DNA from: Saccharopolyspora spinosa NRRL 18395
GTDB taxonomy: Bacteria > Actinomycetota > Actinomycetes > Mycobacteriales > Pseudonocardiaceae
Assembly: GCF_000194155.1 (NCBI RefSeq)
Contig: NZ_GL877878.1
Location: forward strand, 2,964,554-3,028,553
Reading direction: 5' to 3'
DNA length: 64,000 bases
Every line of letters begins with the position of its first letter. Position 1 is the first letter of the stretch. Both the position numbers and the translations under genes were made by a program. This document shows, in pieces, positions 47,255-55,149 of this stretch. The notes below the pieces were generated by a model, which had not been told where the DNA came from, ran no database searches, and saw nothing but the letters and a program-made list of their open reading frames with translations.

Positions 47255-48430
47255 GTGCAACCGCTCCGTGGCGTGACCGTGGTGGCCCTCGAACAGGCCA
47301 TCGCCGCGCCTTATGCCACCCGGCAGCTCGCCGACCTCGGAGCGCGGGTGATCAAGGTGGAACGGCCGGGCGCGGGCGACTTCGCGCGCCAGTACGACTC
47401 CCGCGTCAACGGGTTGAGCTCGCACTTCGTGTGGGTCAACCGCAGCAAGGAATCGCTGACGCTCGACATCAAGGACCCGCGCGGCATGGCCGTGCTGCGC
47501 CAGCTGCTCGGCACCGCGGACGTGTTCATCCAGAACCTCGCGCCGGGAGCGGCGGCCCGCATGGGGCTCGGTGCCGAGGAGCTGCAGGCCGACAACCCCG
47601 GGCTTGTCGTGTGCGACATCTCCGGCTACGGCCGGGGCGGCCCGTACGAGTCGATGAAGGCCTACGACCTGATGGTGCAGAGCGAAGCCGGGCTGCTGTC
47701 GGTCACCGGCTCCGGCGACGACATGGCCAAGGTCGGCATCTCGGTATCGGACATCGCCGCCGGGATGTACGCCTACAGCTCGATCCTCGCGGCGCTGCTG
47801 GAACGCGCGAACACCGGCAAGGGCACGCACATCGACGTCTCGATGCTGGAATCCACTGTGGAGTGGATGGGGTTCCCGCTCTACTACACCTACGACGGCG
47901 CCGAGCAGCCGCCGCGCGCAGGTGCGGCGCACGCGACGATCTACCCGTACGGCCCGTTCATCGCGGGCGACGGCAAGGTCATCATGATGAGCATCCAGAA
48001 CGAGCGGGAATGGCGGGCGTTCTGCGACCGGTTCCTGGGGCAGCCGGAGCTCGCCGAGCACCCCGACTACGCGGGCAACGCCAACCGCAACGCCAACCGC
48101 GAGGAGTTGGGCCAGATCATCGCCGCCCGCTTCGCTGCCCTGACCGGCGACGAAGCGACCGCGCTGCTGACCTCCGTGCCGGTCGCCTGCGCCCGCGTCA
48201 ACACCCTCGCCGACGTGTGGGAACACCCGCAGCTGGCGGCGCGCGGCCGGTGGCACGAGGTGCAGACGCCGCGCGGCCCGGTGCCCGCCTTGGCACCTCC
48301 CGGGCCGGTCAACCCCGAGCCGCGGATGGATCCGATCCCGGACGTCGGCGAGCACACCAGGAAGATCCTGGCGGAGCTCGGCCGCCGGGAGTCCGATGTG
48401 GACGATTTGATTCGAGACGGAGTGGTGTGA
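47255..48430 (+). CDS. CaiB/BaiF-type CoA-transferase (class III)
   Basis: This 391-residue enzyme moves CoA between carboxylic acids via mixed anhydrides. Motifs: LRGVTVVALEQAIAAPYATRQLADLGARVIKVERPGAGDFAR at 3-45, FVWVNRSKESLTLDIK, VVCDISGYGRGGPYE, and AYDLMVQSEAGLLSVTG with the catalytic Asp near residue 140. GTG 47255 has GGTGGGAAG upstream, and the stop overlaps the next start (TGATG). With the lyase it should activate and split a 2-hydroxycarboxylate such as citramalate or malate (inference). Confidence 0.92.
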   Translation: MQPLRGVTVVALEQAIAAPYATRQLADLGARVIKVERPGAGDFARQYDSRVNGLSSHFVWVNRSKESLTLDIKDPRGMAVLRQLLGTADVFIQNLAPGAAARMGLGAEELQADNPGLVVCDISGYGRGGPYESMKAYDLMVQSEAGLLSVTGSGDDMAKVGISVSDIAAGMYAYSSILAALLERANTGKGTHIDVSMLESTVEWMGFPLYYTYDGAEQPPRAGAAHATIYPYGPFIAGDGKVIMMSIQNEREWRAFCDRFLGQPELAEHPDYAGNANRNANREELGQIIAARFAALTGDEATALLTSVPVACARVNTLADVWEHPQLAARGRWHEVQTPRGPVPALAPPGPVNPEPRMDPIPDVGEHTRKILAELGRRESDVDDLIRDGVV

Positions 48431-49221
48431 TGCAGAACGCGGTCACCTGGCTGTTCGTGCCGGGCTCACGTCCTGAGCGGTTCGCCAAGGCCGCCGGGGC
48501 GGGCGCCGATGTCGTCATCGTCGACCTGGAGGACGCCGTCCCGGCGGATGCCAAGGCCGCGGCACGGGAGAACCTGCGCTCCGCGTGGCCGATCGGCTAC
48601 AGCGTGGCGGTGCGTATCAACGGGCGCAGCAGCCCGGAGTTCGACGACGACGTGGCGCTCTGCCGGGAACTCGGCCCTGCCGCCGTCATCCTGCCGAAAA
48701 CCGAAAGCGCGCAGGACGTCGAGGTAACCGCCGAAGCCACCGGAAGCCCGGTGCTCGGCCTCGTCGAAACGGCGCGCGGATTCGTCAACCTCGGCGAGAT
48801 CTGCGCCGCCCCGGGACTTGTCAGGCTGGTGTTCGGCAGCATCGACCTGGCGCTGGACCTCGGCGTCACGGGCGACGCGGCGCTGGACACCTCGCGCAGC
48901 GACCTGGTCCGGTGGTCCGCGGCGTGCAGGCTGCCCTCGCCGCTCGACGGTGTCACGCCGTCGATCAACGACACCGAAGCCGTCGAACGGGATTCGCGCC
49001 GCGCCAAGGAGTGGGGTTTCGGCGGGAAGCTGTGCATCCACCCAGCGCAGCTGCCGGTCGTCCGCGACGCCATGCGACCGAGCCCCGAGGATGTCGCGTG
49101 GGCGCGGCGCGTGGTCGAAGCGGACGCGCAGGCGCTCGGAGCTGCGGTTTCGCTGGACGGTGCGATGATTGACCGGCCCGTGGTCGAACGCGCACGGCGG
49201 TTGCTGCGGGCGGCGGACTGA
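48430..49221 (+). CDS. CitE-like HpcH/HpaI aldolase (acyl-CoA lyase)
   Basis: This 263-residue TIM-barrel lyase contains WLFVPGSRPERFAKA (CoA-binding N-terminus), VIVDLEDAVPADAKAAAREN with metal Glu/Asp, VRINGRSS (Arg), ILPKTESAQDV, LVFGSIDLALDLG and GFGGKLCIHPAQLPVV. It should cleave a 3-hydroxyacyl-CoA (malyl-, citramalyl- or HMG-like) to acetyl-CoA plus a keto acid. ATG 48430 shares its A with the preceding stop, so the CoA-transferase and lyase are coupled. Confidence 0.9.
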   Translation: MQNAVTWLFVPGSRPERFAKAAGAGADVVIVDLEDAVPADAKAAARENLRSAWPIGYSVAVRINGRSSPEFDDDVALCRELGPAAVILPKTESAQDVEVTAEATGSPVLGLVETARGFVNLGEICAAPGLVRLVFGSIDLALDLGVTGDAALDTSRSDLVRWSAACRLPSPLDGVTPSINDTEAVERDSRRAKEWGFGGKLCIHPAQLPVVRDAMRPSPEDVAWARRVVEADAQALGAAVSLDGAMIDRPVVERARRLLRAAD

Positions 49222-49249
49222 CGTCGCGTCGAGCGGCGAGATGGCTTGG

Positions 49250-49319
49250 CGATTTCGAGCATCGAAACCGGCGTCCCCGCCCCACCAAACGACGATTTCG
49301 CGCGAAACCGGCGTCCCCG
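49250..49319. repeat. Two direct repeats with GATTTCG...CGAAAC hairpin core
   Basis: CGATTTCG-(AGCAT)-CGAAAC and CGATTTCG-(CG)-CGAAAC each precede GGCGTCCCCG; the shared 17-nt block CGAAACCGGCGTCCCCG occurs at 49263-49279 and 49303-49319. Each copy can fold on itself. Function could be transcription termination or binding by the adjacent LysR. Confidence 0.65.
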
Positions 49320-49389
49320 AACGCTCCGGACGATGCGTGGTTGAATCCGGCTCGAGGTTCGTGGACGAGGCGCTTGAACGGGGGTCGAC

Positions 49390-50316
49390 GTGGACATCGC
49401 CCACCTGCGCGACTTCATCACCGTCGTCGATTCCGGCAGCCTGACCCGCGCCGCCGCCCAGCTCTACGTGTCGCAACCGGCCCTGAGCCAGCGGATCGCC
49501 CACCTGGAATCCGAGCTCGGGGTCCGGTTGCTCGAACGCGGGCCGCGCGGCGTGACGCCCACCGCGGCGGGCCGGGCCCTCTACCGCGACGCGCAGCAGC
49601 TGGTCCGGCAGTTCGACCGCATCGCGGGCGATGTGCTCAGCGGCGACCGCATCCACGGACCGGTCGCCGTCGGGCTGCCCACAACCGTCTCGGTGCGCCT
49701 GGCACCGGCGCTGTTCTCTTGGACGAAAGCCCACCACCCCGGCATCCACCTCCAGCTGTTCGAGTCGATGAGCGGCTACATCCAGGAGCTGCTGGCCCTC
49801 GGCCGCCTCGACCTGGCCGTGCTGTACCGCGACGACGACACCGTCCGCCCCGCCGAGACCCTGCTGTACTCGGAGGACCTCTTCCTCATCGGGCAACCGA
49901 AACCGCCCGCTGCCGACGAGAACGAGATCGGGTTGGTGGATCTGCAGAACACTCCGCTGGTGGTGCCGGGCGGCCGCAGCAACCTGCGGGAGCTGATCGA
50001 TCGGGCCTTCACCGCGCAGGGCCTGGTGCCGTCCATAGTCGCGGACGTTGACTCGCTGGGCGCCATGATCCGCATCGCGGCCAGCGGCGAGGCGTGCACG
50101 ATCCTGCCGCTGTCTAGCGTCGCGGAGCAGGCGAACCACCGGGAGCTCGGGGTGCGGCGAATCCGCAATCCGGTCATCTCGCGGAGCGTCGCGGTCTGCA
50201 ATGCCGTCGAGTACTACCCGGCCCGGGACGCCGTGGCGGCGGTTCGGGAGGGCATCTCGGTGGTGACGCGGCAGATGGCAGCGGCCGGGGAATGGCCGGG
50301 AATCCAGCTGGCCTAA
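49390..50316 (+). CDS. LysR-family regulator
   Basis: This 308-residue protein starts MDIAHLRDFITVVDSGSLTRAAAQLYVSQPALSQRIAHLESELGV, a typical LysR HTH, with a periplasmic-binding-fold effector domain (GPVAVGLPTTVSVRLAPALF, GRLDLAVLYRDD, LVVPGGRSNLRELIDRA, ASGEACTILPLSSV). Its genes of interest are likely the adjacent transporter/CoA-transferase/lyase set, which lie upstream in the same direction. GTG 49390. Confidence 0.9.
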   Translation: MDIAHLRDFITVVDSGSLTRAAAQLYVSQPALSQRIAHLESELGVRLLERGPRGVTPTAAGRALYRDAQQLVRQFDRIAGDVLSGDRIHGPVAVGLPTTVSVRLAPALFSWTKAHHPGIHLQLFESMSGYIQELLALGRLDLAVLYRDDDTVRPAETLLYSEDLFLIGQPKPPAADENEIGLVDLQNTPLVVPGGRSNLRELIDRAFTAQGLVPSIVADVDSLGAMIRIAASGEACTILPLSSVAEQANHRELGVRRIRNPVISRSVAVCNAVEYYPARDAVAAVREGISVVTRQMAAAGEWPGIQLA

Positions 50317-50351
50317 CCCTTTTCCAGGTGGTGTTCTGGCAATCTGTTCGG

Positions 50352-50747
50352 GTGCTGGAGATCGCGGACAAGCTAGGCTCGGTGCTGTCGGCCCTGATCG
50401 GGCTCGTCGGGCTGATCCTGACGGTGTACGGCCTCCGGCTGCAACGCCGCGCGGCCTCCCCCGCCCCACCGCCGACGCCGACCGCGCCGCCTCCGCAAGC
50501 ACCGGCCGTTCCGCCGCAGCCCGAGCCGACCTGGCTGGAGGTCCCGGACCGCGCAGACTGGGTGCCGTCACCGGAGCACCTGCCGCCCGGTTCCTACGGC
50601 GGGCCAGCGCAGGGTTGGGGAGAATCGTGGCTCAAGCAGGGGCCGGAAATCCGAGCGACAGCTGCTCCGCGGCGAACTGTCCTGGTCCTCGGCGTGGTCC
50701 TGCTCGCCGTGGCAGTCGTGCTTGCCGCTGTCACCTGGCTCCTCTAG
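50352..50747 (+). CDS. Small two-helix membrane protein
   Basis: This 131-residue protein has a first helix VLSALIGLVGLILTVYGL, a Pro-rich extramembrane segment (PAPPPTPTAPPPQAP), and a C-terminal helix VLVLGVVLLAVAVVLAAVTWLL. Start is placed at GTG 50352. No recognised domain; the layout suggests a hairpin anchored at both ends. Confidence 0.6.
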   Translation: MLEIADKLGSVLSALIGLVGLILTVYGLRLQRRAASPAPPPTPTAPPPQAPAVPPQPEPTWLEVPDRADWVPSPEHLPPGSYGGPAQGWGESWLKQGPEIRATAAPRRTVLVLGVVLLAVAVVLAAVTWLL

Positions 50748-50799
50748 CGGCCATTTTCGCCATGCTGGCGGGATACTTGATTTGCCGAGTGGTACCCCG

Positions 50800-50940
50800 C
50801 AGTTTCAAGATCTCATCGTTAACTACAACCTCAGCGGCTTCTCGCCCGAAACGCTTCCAGACCACAACGTCGAGGCCGTACGTCCCGACGACTTCCTCAC
50901 CGACCTGCTGCACGACGCCCGCAGCATCAGCGGCGGCTGA
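50800..50940 (+). pseudogene. PIN-domain toxin (VapC-like) C-terminal scrap
   Basis: The frame reads IVNYNLSGFSPETLPDHNVE and then VRPDDFLTDLLHDA before the stop at 50938-50940. The pattern TxNxxDFPxexLxxxgvxxxxPDDFLxdLL is the end of PIN-domain RNases. The start and catalytic Asp residues are absent. Confidence 0.6.
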
Positions 50941-51250
50941 GCACCCCATTCGGCGGCGGACGGCCGGAACTCCGGTTCGGTGCCACCTAGCTGGAGTGGT
51001 GAAGCTGAGGCCGTCCGGCGGCTGGTCTTTCGCTACCAGCAACATCCACCACTAGCGGCTTCGTCTCGATCAGGCTCAAAGCCCTCGCCACGGCCTGCCG
51101 TCGGCAGACTCCTGCACCAATCGGTCATGGTGGCGACCCGACGCTCTGGTGTGTCGCGGTTCCCGACAACGCCCAGACCGCCACGTTAGTCTCCGCAAAC
51201 CTCCCATGACTGTCCCTTCGTGGTCTGTCCAGAGGTCGCGGCTCCTGACG
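50941..51250. other. Intergenic stretch without a recognised gene
   Basis: These 310 bp separate the PIN scrap from the convergent ABC cassette. Open frames on both strands are short and without ribosome sites. No hairpin was noticed. Confidence 0.45.
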
Positions 51251-51865
51251 TCAACTGTGTTTTTCCATGCGTGGTCCCGAACGCAGGAAAACGGTGAGAC
51301 CGATCGAGAGCAGCGCGCCCGCCAGTAGAACACCGCGGATGTCGTTGGCGTCCTGGACTACGAAGGCCCACCAGCCGTGACTTGGTCGGCCTCCGACGAA
51401 TGTGTTTCCGTGCGAGCCCAGCAGTAATGCGGCAAGCACGTACGGGAAGGGCAGCATCCAGCTTCTTGTCGCGCCAATGACGCCGGTGGCCAGCAGGATC
51501 ATCCCGCCAAGCCCAATAGTGTTGCGCACCGCAGCTGTCCAAAGCTGTTCGCCGTGCAGCAGCAGCGGCGTGCATGCCAGCAGCGCAGGGAGGAACGCAG
51601 CGAATGCCTGTCCTGCCCGTATCAGCCAGTGTCTGCGTGAACTGGTGTCCCACAACTGAGTCGGCGGCTTCAGGTGGATCCCGATCAGACAGGCCATCAC
51701 CAAGGGACTGAACAATCCCAACGGGATCTCGATCGGTCCAACGTTGGGTACCGGCACCGGCAACTGTTCCGGGCCAAAAAACGCGTTCACCGACGCCAAA
51801 CACAGGCATCCCACGGCGAACAGAGGCCAATGCGTGGCTCGCAGCATCAGGCCAAGGATGCTCAC
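51251..51865 (-). CDS. Integral membrane protein of ABC cassette (second permease-like)
   Basis: This 204-residue protein has about six hydrophobic helices (LFAVGCLCLASVNAFFG, IPLGLFSPLVMACLIGIHL, AFAAFLPALLACTPLLL, IGLGGMILLATGVIG, VLAALLLGS, GVLLAGALLSIGLTVFL). GTG 51865 overlaps the previous stop (GTGA), so it is coupled to the 425-residue permease-like gene. It resembles small ABC-2-like permease subunits only in topology. Confidence 0.72.
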   Translation of the reverse strand: MSILGLMLRATHWPLFAVGCLCLASVNAFFGPEQLPVPVPNVGPIEIPLGLFSPLVMACLIGIHLKPPTQLWDTSSRRHWLIRAGQAFAAFLPALLACTPLLLHGEQLWTAAVRNTIGLGGMILLATGVIGATRSWMLPFPYVLAALLLGSHGNTFVGGRPSHGWWAFVVQDANDIRGVLLAGALLSIGLTVFLRSGPRMEKHS

Positions 51866-53139
51866 GGCAGCTCCGGTGCGGGAGTAGCACAGTCGCTGTT
51901 GGCGCGAATTGCCTGCCGCGCCCAGTCTAGTTGGACAGGTTCGGGTGCTGCCAACAGTCGTTCGACCTCGCTTGTGCGCTCCGGCGCTCCGAGCAATCTG
52001 GGCGGCAGTTCCGGACGGATCCGATGATTCATCCATGCCGCCACCAGGTCACGGCCTTCCATGCCGGGATAGAGGCGATAGCTCATCACAGCTGGTTGGC
52101 CGGCATCCACACGTGCACACTCCGGCGGGTACTGCAGCGTTGAAAGGCCAAGAGACTGAAGCAGATCCTGGTCAGACTGGCCAGGGCGGATCACACCAAT
52201 CGGCATAGCTGCGGCGGACCAGTCCGTGCCATTTTCAGCGAACGACACCGGTTGTGGACCGAGATCAGAGAACATCGCACGGTACTGCTGTGCGAGGGCC
52301 GACCACCGAGGAAGCTGGTCACGGTGCTCAGGCCACATACACACGCGCACGCCAGTGACATCCTGGCACACCGCCTCGCGTGGTTGCCGCATCGTCAGCA
52401 ACTGGAAGTTGCCACGGTCCAGCAATCCGAACCCAGACAGGATCACCACAGCGGCCAGTCCGACGAACCTCCACGCTTTCCGCGGACGACGCCAGCACAC
52501 GATCGCGGCACAGATGACCGCAACGCCAACGAGCCACAAGCCTTGTCCAGCAAGCGTGGTCACCACCAAGTCCTGCGAGACATCACAGCACTCGATGTCG
52601 CTCACAACCAGCCGGCGAATGACGGTGTTGTCGCTGATCGAGCCATAGGCCAGGAGAAGCCAGAGCCCGATACCCACCGCCGGAGCGGCAAGATACCGAG
52701 GCAGAACGTAACCGCCGGCAACACCGATCGCCACGGCCGCGACGAACATCAGCTCAGCGACCAGCAGGTACAGCCACAATGGTTGGCCACCGCCGCGCAT
52801 CGACGTCGCTACGGCGAGCAACACCGCCACCGAAGACAACATCCCGACGACCAACGCCGGCACACCGCTCAACACGAAGTACGCGATCCCGGACCGCGGA
52901 TACGTGCGCTCTAGCATGTCGGCGTCCAGACGACGCATTCGAGAGGTGTCCCAGGCCGCGACGGCTGCTACCAGCGCGACCGGCCACAACAACGATCTGT
53001 TGACCTGTCCCGAGCCCAATGCCCAGTCGACCGCCCACAGCTCTTCGAGCTGTTTTCCAGCGAACCAGCCGAAAGCGACGATCAGCGGAGCGGCCGGTAG
53101 GGCAGTGCTGCGTCGCACGACGATCCCCGCGAGACTCAC
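51862..53139 (-). CDS. Membrane protein of ABC cassette (permease-like plus extracellular domain)
   Basis: This 425-residue protein has six hydrophobic helices in the first 250 residues, then a helix and a soluble C-terminal domain (residues 265-425) with cysteines (CQDVTGVRVCMWPEH, CARVDAG, DCATP) consistent with an extracellular location. GTG 53139 overlaps the stop of the ATPase gene, so the order is secreted protein, ATPase, permease, permease in one transcript. No close family is recognised. Confidence 0.72.
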   Translation of the reverse strand: MSLAGIVVRRSTALPAAPLIVAFGWFAGKQLEELWAVDWALGSGQVNRSLLWPVALVAAVAAWDTSRMRRLDADMLERTYPRSGIAYFVLSGVPALVVGMLSSVAVLLAVATSMRGGGQPLWLYLLVAELMFVAAVAIGVAGGYVLPRYLAAPAVGIGLWLLLAYGSISDNTVIRRLVVSDIECCDVSQDLVVTTLAGQGLWLVGVAVICAAIVCWRRPRKAWRFVGLAAVVILSGFGLLDRGNFQLLTMRQPREAVCQDVTGVRVCMWPEHRDQLPRWSALAQQYRAMFSDLGPQPVSFAENGTDWSAAAMPIGVIRPGQSDQDLLQSLGLSTLQYPPECARVDAGQPAVMSYRLYPGMEGRDLVAAWMNHRIRPELPPRLLGAPERTSEVERLLAAPEPVQLDWARQAIRANSDCATPAPELP

Positions 53140-53828
53140 ACCGCTTCACCGTCCCCGACCAAATCGTCATAGGCTCGATCCAGATCTGGCGCGGTGGGTG
53201 CGGGCTTTCCCGCCATCTCCGCAAGATCCCCGTCGAACACCACGCGGCCTTGGTCGAGGTGTGTGCTGACCAGAACCGTCTGACTCCGCGCCAGATCAAC
53301 GATCACGTCCCGCAGACCAGCACGTTGGCGTGGATCCAACCCGACTGTCGGTTCATCGAGCAACAAAACCTTAGGTGAGTTCACCAGCGCCTGGGCGATC
53401 CCCAAACGGCGCACCATCCCACCGGACAATTTACCGATCTTGGTAGCGGCTCGCTTTTCCAGCTCTACCGCGCGCAACGCGTGCCGAACCACGTCCTTGC
53501 GATTCCGCTTAGCGACTTTTCGCCACCACGCGGACAGTTCGAGAAACTCCGCGCACGTCAAATGATGAGGCACTGAAAACTGCTGCGGAAGAAAACCTAT
53601 CGCTTCTCGGTAGCGCCTCGAATCTCGCCCCGGGGTCAGCCCATCAACATCGATCGAGCCTCGTTGAAGGCGCAGCGCTGACGACAGCAGCCCCAGCAAT
53701 GTGCTTTTGCCGGCACCGTTGGGCCCGAGTAATGCCGTCGCGCCAACAGGAAGACGCAGGCATACCCGATACAAAGCCGCGTGAGACCCGTACGAATGAC
53801 TCACCTTGTCGACGCGAACAACACTCAC
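53136..53828 (-). CDS. ABC transporter ATP-binding protein
   Basis: This 230-residue ATPase has Walker A LLGPNGAGKSTLLGLLSSA, Q-loop GFLPQQFSVPHHLT, signature LSGGMVRRLGIAQALVN, Walker B VLLLDEPTVGLDP and switch VSTH. It is of the ABC-2/DRA class that exports drugs, bacteriocins or lipids. The start is uncertain: GTG 53828 gives MSVVRVDKVSHSYG (chosen), while ATG 53873 would add 15 atypical residues. Neither has a strong ribosome site. Confidence 0.88.
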   Translation of the reverse strand: MSVVRVDKVSHSYGSHAALYRVCLRLPVGATALLGPNGAGKSTLLGLLSSALRLQRGSIDVDGLTPGRDSRRYREAIGFLPQQFSVPHHLTCAEFLELSAWWRKVAKRNRKDVVRHALRAVELEKRAATKIGKLSGGMVRRLGIAQALVNSPKVLLLDEPTVGLDPRQRAGLRDVIVDLARSQTVLVSTHLDQGRVVFDGDLAEMAGKPAPTAPDLDRAYDDLVGDGEAV

Positions 53829-53923
53829 GACGTATTTTTCACAATCAGTCAGGAGGAAACCGATGAGCTTCATAACCGGAGCGTGCCGGCCCACTCCACC
53901 GCAAGCGTGGACCGGCGTTACTC

Positions 53924-54337
53924 TCAGCCCGGGTACCCTATCGCGCCGTGAGCGCCAAAACCGAACTTGTTGCCACCAGTGTCACCCACCCGAAAGTAGT
54001 AACGACCTGCGGCTTGGTTGCCAAAGAACCGGTCTCCACCGAAGCCGCCCTGGCAAGCGTAGGTACCAACCGCCGTGCGGTAGTCGGGCGCTAAAGACCG
54101 GTTGTACCAGAGCTCGAGGTCGACATCCGGAGTGCCCGCGCCCGGGTAACCGAACTTGCAGTAGTTGACCCTGATGCTGGTGGTACCGGCTCCTTGATCC
54201 CAGGACCTCGAGGTAAAACCGGTGTGCACACCGGTCATTTTCCACCCAAAAGTCGCCGCCAAGCCTGGCACCGCGGCCGCCAATAGTGATCCGGCGGAAA
54301 TTGCAGTCACAACCGCTGCCCGTTTGAAACTGTGCAT
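53924..54337 (-). CDS. Small secreted protein with a disulfide pair, first gene of ABC cassette
   Basis: This 137-residue protein has a clear Sec signal peptide (MHSFKRAAVVTAISAGSLLAAAVPGLAA, residues 1-28). The mature part is Gly/aromatic-rich beta-type sequence with exactly two Cys (VNYCKFGYPG and GTYACQGGFG) and repeated KFGY/RFFG/KFGFG motifs. It is followed 95 bp later by an ABC ATPase and two membrane proteins in the same direction, the layout seen for lactococcin-972-type bacteriocin/immunity cassettes, though sequence similarity to that family is not evident to me. Bacteriocin, surface protein or signalling substrate are all possible. Confidence 0.72.
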   Translation of the reverse strand: MHSFKRAAVVTAISAGSLLAAAVPGLAATFGWKMTGVHTGFTSRSWDQGAGTTSIRVNYCKFGYPGAGTPDVDLELWYNRSLAPDYRTAVGTYACQGGFGGDRFFGNQAAGRYYFRVGDTGGNKFGFGAHGAIGYPG

Positions 54338-55149
54338 GACCCTGATACTCCCCAGTACTCGGTAGTCAGCTGCACTTATCCCCCGACCGCGATTAAGGTA
54401 GAGCTCGAATTCTCAAGACGTCAAGGAAATCACACTAGATCCCCGAAAATTACGCCTTCATTATCAAAATTCGCCCGCCAAGTCAAGATTCATGCGCAAA
54501 AGATGGTTTCGTACCTCCGATTGAGGGTATTTACTAGAAGTCGCCGCCACGGCATCGCGTAACGCCGCCGGTCATCTTGCCCAGCGACGTTAGCCACAGG
54601 TAGACATCGACGGATCGAGGTCGACCGCTCAGTCCGGCGCAACGGAGTGATCCGGCTCAACAACACAGTCGATGGCGCGTCCCCCGGCGTAGGCCGGCCC
54701 ATCGCCACCGGTATCTCAGCCGCACGCTCCGGCGGAAAGGGGGTATCTGCTCGCGTCGAGCCCACGCCTTCACTCGCCATCCGACGACACCACGGACCAG
54801 AAACGGCGATGTCCAGGCCCCAGAGGCGAGCTCAGTCATCCAAATGCGAGCGGCGCAATGCCGACACCCCCAGGTAAGAACCACTCGCAAACTAAAACAG
54901 CAGGCCAAAGGGGAATAGCAGGGGTGCAAGATCAACGAAGGCCAAGCAAGCGATCTCCTCCGGGAACCTCTCGCGTCGATCTTTGAAACCCAGGTCAATC
55001 CCCCGAAAAACACCAAGCCCTGTCACCGGTCGCCAAGGCTGGTCCCCTTGAGACGTCAGCTCGGATCGACGGTGCTACGCCGGAGACTTCTTGATCTCGT
55101 ACCTGATCGAGTGATGAAACAGGTGTTCGAGGTCGGGATAGTTGGTGGC
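54338..55149. other. 812-bp AT-richer region upstream of the secreted-protein operon, no gene assigned
   Basis: The segment 54360-54540 is strongly AT-rich for this genome (TAAGG, AATTCTC, GAAAATTACG, TTATCAAAATTCG), suggesting foreign DNA and a promoter for the minus-strand operon. Further on, frames exist on both strands but none has a ribosome site or recognised product. Confidence 0.5.

Noticed and set aside
45941..48430. A single 829-residue transporter/CoA-transferase fusion protein
   Set aside because: The middle part of this frame is Arg/His-rich nonsense, while the next frame holds the conserved second half of the transporter; the CoA-transferase has its own GTG and ribosome site.
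54338..55047. Possible transposase or extra gene in the AT-rich region
   Set aside because: Frames up to about 119 codons exist, but none has a DDE, HUH or serine-recombinase motif, inverted repeats or a ribosome site.
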